Assembly (NCBI GenBank): GCA_019095985.1
Contig: CM032667.1
Coordinates: 40,713,826 to 40,777,825 of the forward strand
Source: Streblospio benedicti
Lineage: Eukaryota; Annelida; Polychaeta; Spionida; Spionidae
DNA length: 64,000 nucleotides
Reading direction: 5' to 3'
This document shows, one piece after another, positions 60,489 to 64,000 of the stretch (its first letter is position 1; the number at the start of each line of letters is the position of its first letter). The notes under the pieces are model-generated. The model saw only the letters and a program-made list of their open reading frames with translations, searched no databases and was not told where the DNA came from. The translations under genes were made by a program, and so were the position numbers.

Positions 60489-61188
60489 TATTACTGTATA
60501 GCAGCCGGTGCATTACAAGTGCGTTTTTATATAGAACGAGCGATCACTTTGATGCAACTTACAGTTGAGTGAACTATTTATTGAATTTGCAGTTGTCGTT
60601 GCAACTGAAATAGTAACAAATCGTTATCAAGAATGTCAACGCAGCTTTTGACATATAAGGATAAAATGTTAATTAGGTATAACCAATCACAAGTAAATGT
60701 TACTGATGCCCTCAATCTATGACACACGTAGACGAACATTGCTGTATCAAATCTCCAGCAACTTTAAAAAGTTCAGTCCATGACCTGCTTTTATTCTGAA
60801 AACACACTTGCTTATATCTTATCTGAAATACGATATTATAGTGCTTTGGTTATTGATATTTCTTCAAGATCTAATAAAAACCAGATCTAACGATCGTCTC
60901 TTTAAGAACGGTGCGGGGTTTGGGGCGCCGAAAATGACCTTATCATAGTGGTGTTCTCAATTGAAAGTTGTACTGTAGTCTATTTTGGGCTGGGCTGTTC
61001 AATGATGACGTCTACGCCTGTCTCTTTCATGAGACCTACAGACAATTTGTTGAGTTCTCGTCCATGTCACAAAGGTTGATGCTATTTTGGCTATTTTGAG
61101 CCTTGCAATGTTTTGCGATGGTTCATATGGGATCTATTCTGTCCATACTTGTATAACCCTCGAATGTGATGGTTTCAATTGTAAAATA

Positions 61189-61351
61189 CAGTAAAACCTC
61201 GCCAAGTGGCATCTCCATATTAGGAATACTCAGTAGTACCCCTTTCGATATGACCTACTAAAACAAAATTAAAAATGCTTCACAAATAGGGACATCTTAG
61301 TAGTGGGGACACCTTTACCTACTACGAGAGTTTATCCTATAGGTTATACTG
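61189..61351. mobile_element. Pogo/Tigger-like MITE, complete
   Basis: The left end is CAGTAAAACCTC after TA. The right end is TAGGTTATACTG, followed by CA rather than TA, a single change. The copy is 163 bp with no coding capacity. Confidence 0.75.
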
Positions 61352-62846
61352 CAGGAATGTTATTCAGCACCATTAAAATTTTCAAAATCGATAATTGCAT
61401 GAGGATTAATGCTTTTTTATTATATGCACATTTTGTTCTTTTGTAGGTACGTTGGTTTTTACTGTCCAGAAACTGTGTATGGTGAGTCTTACTTTTTACC
61501 CAAATATTTATGACCTCGTAATTATAATAGTTCAAAAGTACGTCCACCGCGGCATTCCCCCGTACCACTCCCTGCTCGGACATGCAGACACTCCCGTGTA
61601 TTCTTGTCTCATACTTGCGATCATGCCCTAATTGCACTAACGTGAACAGATGTGAGCCACGTGACAAAAGTGATGAAGCGAGTGATCCCGGGGCTGATCC
61701 CATCCCCCTCACCTCACCTTGCCTTGCATATTCCCACACCGGGGCGGCCTTTTGGGCTTTACCGAGTGATAGCCTCAAGACACTGGACCGTGCACTGAAA
61801 GAATGTATAACAACCTACTATGTATGGAGTCTATCGATTTTGAAGATCATTTTAGATTAGATGAAAAATATTTCTCTACTTTATTGATTAGCATGTACAT
61901 ATTGGTAGGCATGGTCGCCAAACATGCTCATATCAGTACGCATGGTAGGCCTATGACTACGTACGGTATGCTTTCAAGATGTCACAAGGTTGATATATTT
62001 GAAAGTCATAAACATCCGGGGTTTACTATAATGTTAACTTGAGAGCTATTTAAAAGGATCTATCATATATCGTTGGAAATCTATGGGTTAGGGCTACATC
62101 TGGTCATTTCTTTATAATTTCATTTTTGACCAATACTGGACTGGCCGGGTCTTGGAGGTAATAGCATTCTATGCACAAGTTAATGTGCACATCCCTAGGT
62201 TCAGAAATATCCTGTCTACCACATATACTAAGTGGAAATATGCACCAGGTGTTGAACACTAGAATATGCCATTTGAGTGATAGTCCTTGCTGGGTAAGAT
62301 CGTGAGACCAATAGCATAACGTAGGAAACAGAGTGGTACATTCCGTCAAGTTAACGCATGTATGTATCTGCATAAGAAATTATTAAGAATATGTATCTAC
62401 AATTCTTAGTCTACATGTGGGTCGTCACAAACCTGGTGGAACGAGGCTATTGCTTCACTTCATATCACCAGAACTTTATTTTTTGTAGCATTTTGTTACA
62501 ACTCACTTTCAGGTCCTATTAGGGCCACCCAATGGCTTACCTCAAGTTGTCGCGACCCAACCCACCTCAAACACATCTGATTGTGGCATACATGGGTTGA
62601 CGACCATGCTAGTGAAGATGACAACTGCACAGTCGGAAAACACTTTATCAACACACCTATGCCCTGAAAATCTAATCTGCTAGTGTCAGAGCACTGCAAA
62701 TGTGTCCTACATATCAACAAAAGCCCAAGTTTCTAGTTCCACAATGAGTTTTTGATGGGCGCCAGATGAGTGCATCTTCAGTGAGCCCCCATCCGTCATG
62801 ATTATGGCGTGGGCGGGTTATCTCAGCCCTAATGTGAGTGACGTGG
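61352..62846. other. Intronic or intergenic, no gene recognised
   Basis: Overlapping frames of 92 and 144 codons occur on opposite strands near 61344-61860. Neither has a recognised domain, and their overlap argues that both are chance. Confidence 0.4.
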
Positions 62847-62863
62847 GCGGCGGCGGCGGCGCC
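62847..62863 (+). repeat. GGC trinucleotide repeat
   Basis: Five GGC triplets in a GC-rich island that begins near 62755. Confidence 0.85.
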
Positions 62864-62946
62864 TTACATCACATGATGTAAACATTGAGGAGATTTATAA
62901 ATTGGCCACAAATATCATAATCTGCAACACCATTGCTCTCACGGTA

Positions 62947-63118
62947 CAGCCTCAAGATGGGGACACCATCTATAATGAGATCACCTCTACAATAAGAACA
63001 TTTTCGCTGGCCCATAACTTTAAGATTAGGCAGCCGCGAACTTCCAGAAAAAGACCAGTTTTCCATGAAGACTGCATGAATTCTGCCAGAGAGTAGTCAT
63101 ATGGCAGAGTTTCTACTG
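62947..63118. mobile_element. Pogo/Tigger-like MITE
   Basis: CAGCCTCAAGATGGGGACACC-like start after TA. The right end GAGTTTCTACTG is followed by TA at 63119-63120. Confidence 0.6.
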
Positions 63119-63210
63119 TAAGTGGTGGGAAGAGTGCTTACGTCACATGGTATAAACATTGAGATGTATGAATTCACTACATGTATTATCATCTGAAACA
63201 TGAGAATGTG

Positions 63211-63340
63211 CAGTAGAACATCCAATTAAGACCATCTCTATAGAGATAACTCGATATTCATAAGACCATCTCATTTAAAGCTGCAACCGTCTATCATGAA
63301 GAGGCCACCTGTCTATGAGACCACTTTAGGTCAGTCCCCG
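63211..63340. mobile_element. Pogo/Tigger-like MITE, left part
   Basis: CAGTAGAACATCCAATTAAG opens it. ATAAGACCATCTC, GAGGCCACCTG and GAGACCACTT units follow. The right end is not clear. Confidence 0.5.
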
Positions 63341-64000
63341 TTTGCTTGGTTTGTGTGTGTGTGATTTCTTCTTTTTTACTTTTGCATTTCATGTGTATTT
63401 CTAGTGCTAAAAGTCACTATGCAAACACTACTAGTATTCTTTATACATGCAATTTTGGATTATATATAATCATTTTGCAAAGTGAGCAAGTGCATACGAT
63501 ATTGTGGAGACTAGCAGACTTGAGCCATAGACAGCCTCAATCAATAAAAACCATCCTTGGTCACAGCGTATGTGGTGTGGCACCATGCGATAGCCTAATG
63601 CGTGGATTTCGGGTGGATTAAAAGTGCAGAAAGATCAGGGTCTTTAGTTTTTCATACAGATAAAAAGAAGTGTGCTGCCAATACTCCTGCCAAACGCGGG
63701 GTTTACATTCAAATTGGTACCGGAAATACGTAGGGCGGTGAACTTGTAAATTAAAATCTGCCAGAGAAAATGTAAAAGGGGTGGCTGGGTTCTTCCCTCT
63801 TTCCTTTCTTCCATCCGCCCGAGCCATATGCACTCAATGCTTATGCTACGTGTTAGGTACAGAGACTACTCTGTAGGATTGTAAAAAAAACATCTTGACC
63901 CTTGACCTCCGATGCATGCTCAATTATTAGACCATGCTAAGTGCATGTTTTGACTGATTCGCGAGAACGCCACACATGTTGTTTGGTTGGTACATGTATG
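63341..64000. other. No gene recognised
   Basis: AT-rich unique sequence with a short GTGT run near 63353. Reading frames of 71-91 codons have no recognised domain. Confidence 0.4.

Larger units (their letters stand above)
43132..64000 (+). other. Presumed intron 8 of the CNG channel, running off the window
   Basis: No C-linker or cyclic-nucleotide-binding exon was recognised on the plus strand in these 20.9 kb, whereas introns 1-7 are 0.1-0.7 kb. The stretch is rich in MITEs, one SINE and tandem repeats, listed separately. The alternatives are a truncated gene copy or short exons missed by eye. Stretches 46250-49330, 49500-51700, 52500-54290 and 55360-56550 hold nothing else recognisable. 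Confidence 0.55.

Noticed and set aside
61344-61860. Opposed frames of 144 and 92 codons
   Set aside because: Extensive overlap on opposite strands, no recognised family, and no splice-like borders. They look like chance frames.
63618-63833. Minus-strand 71-codon frame with a plausible-looking aromatic-rich sequence
   Set aside because: No domain recognised and no repeated copy in the window, so it cannot be supported as a gene or transposase.
43132-64000. Search for CNG C-linker and cyclic-nucleotide-binding exons
   Set aside because: No stretch encoding the expected motifs was recognised in any plus-strand frame; small exons cannot be fully excluded by eye.
1-64000. CRISPR arrays, rRNA, LTR retroelements or virus-like elements
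   Set aside because: No spaced identical repeats, rRNA-like sequence, long terminal repeats, or protease, polymerase or capsid-like frames were seen.

Overview
The window looks like nuclear DNA of an invertebrate animal: AT-rich, mostly non-coding, with spliced genes using GT/AG introns, microsatellites, tRNA-derived SINEs and several families of short DNA transposons (MITEs). No bacterial operon, CRISPR array, rRNA, intact tRNA gene, LTR retroelement or virus-like element was seen. The ion channel resembles the CNG-like (CNGL) type known from arthropods and other invertebrates. A marine deuterostome or lophotrochozoan would fit, but the species cannot be fixed from this sequence.

Layout. 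(1) 1-2.4 kb: one small gene at 1524-2380 (+). It encodes a secreted-then-anchored type I membrane protein with a Cys-rich, apple/PAN-like ectodomain, read in two frames as if one base were missing. (2) 2.4-27 kb: intergenic DNA with microsatellites, two SINE copies (6985-7307, 19680-20012), a large inverted repeat (8190-8484 / 9888-10195), a GGCAGATC-type MITE and a LINE 3' end. (3) 27-38 kb: fewer recognisable repeats. It holds candidate control sequence, notably a CRE plus two RFX X-box-like sites at 34905-34958 and a homeobox-type motif cluster at 32551-32627. It also holds an odd local rearrangement at 31505-31716. (4) 38721-43131 (+): eight coding exons of a cyclic nucleotide-gated channel, from the start codon through S1-S6 and the pore. 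The C-linker and cyclic-nucleotide-binding domain are not found. (5) 43132-64000: apparently the next intron, running off the window (over 20.8 kb). It is packed with MITEs, including a nested pair of TAA-duplicating elements at 51706-52489 and seven pogo/Tigger-like MITEs between 58.6 and 63.3 kb.

The two genes show no functional link. The channel should form part of a tetrameric cation channel in the plasma or ciliary membrane. The RFX/CRE cluster about 3.8 kb upstream would suit a gene used in ciliated sensory cells, but that is inference. Nothing here is a clearly new gene system. The most unusual items are the 73-bp direct duplication that brackets a copy of a segment from 1.5 kb away, the intron-7 repeat that reiterates the exon-8 acceptor, the nested transposon pair, and the RFX/CRE cluster.
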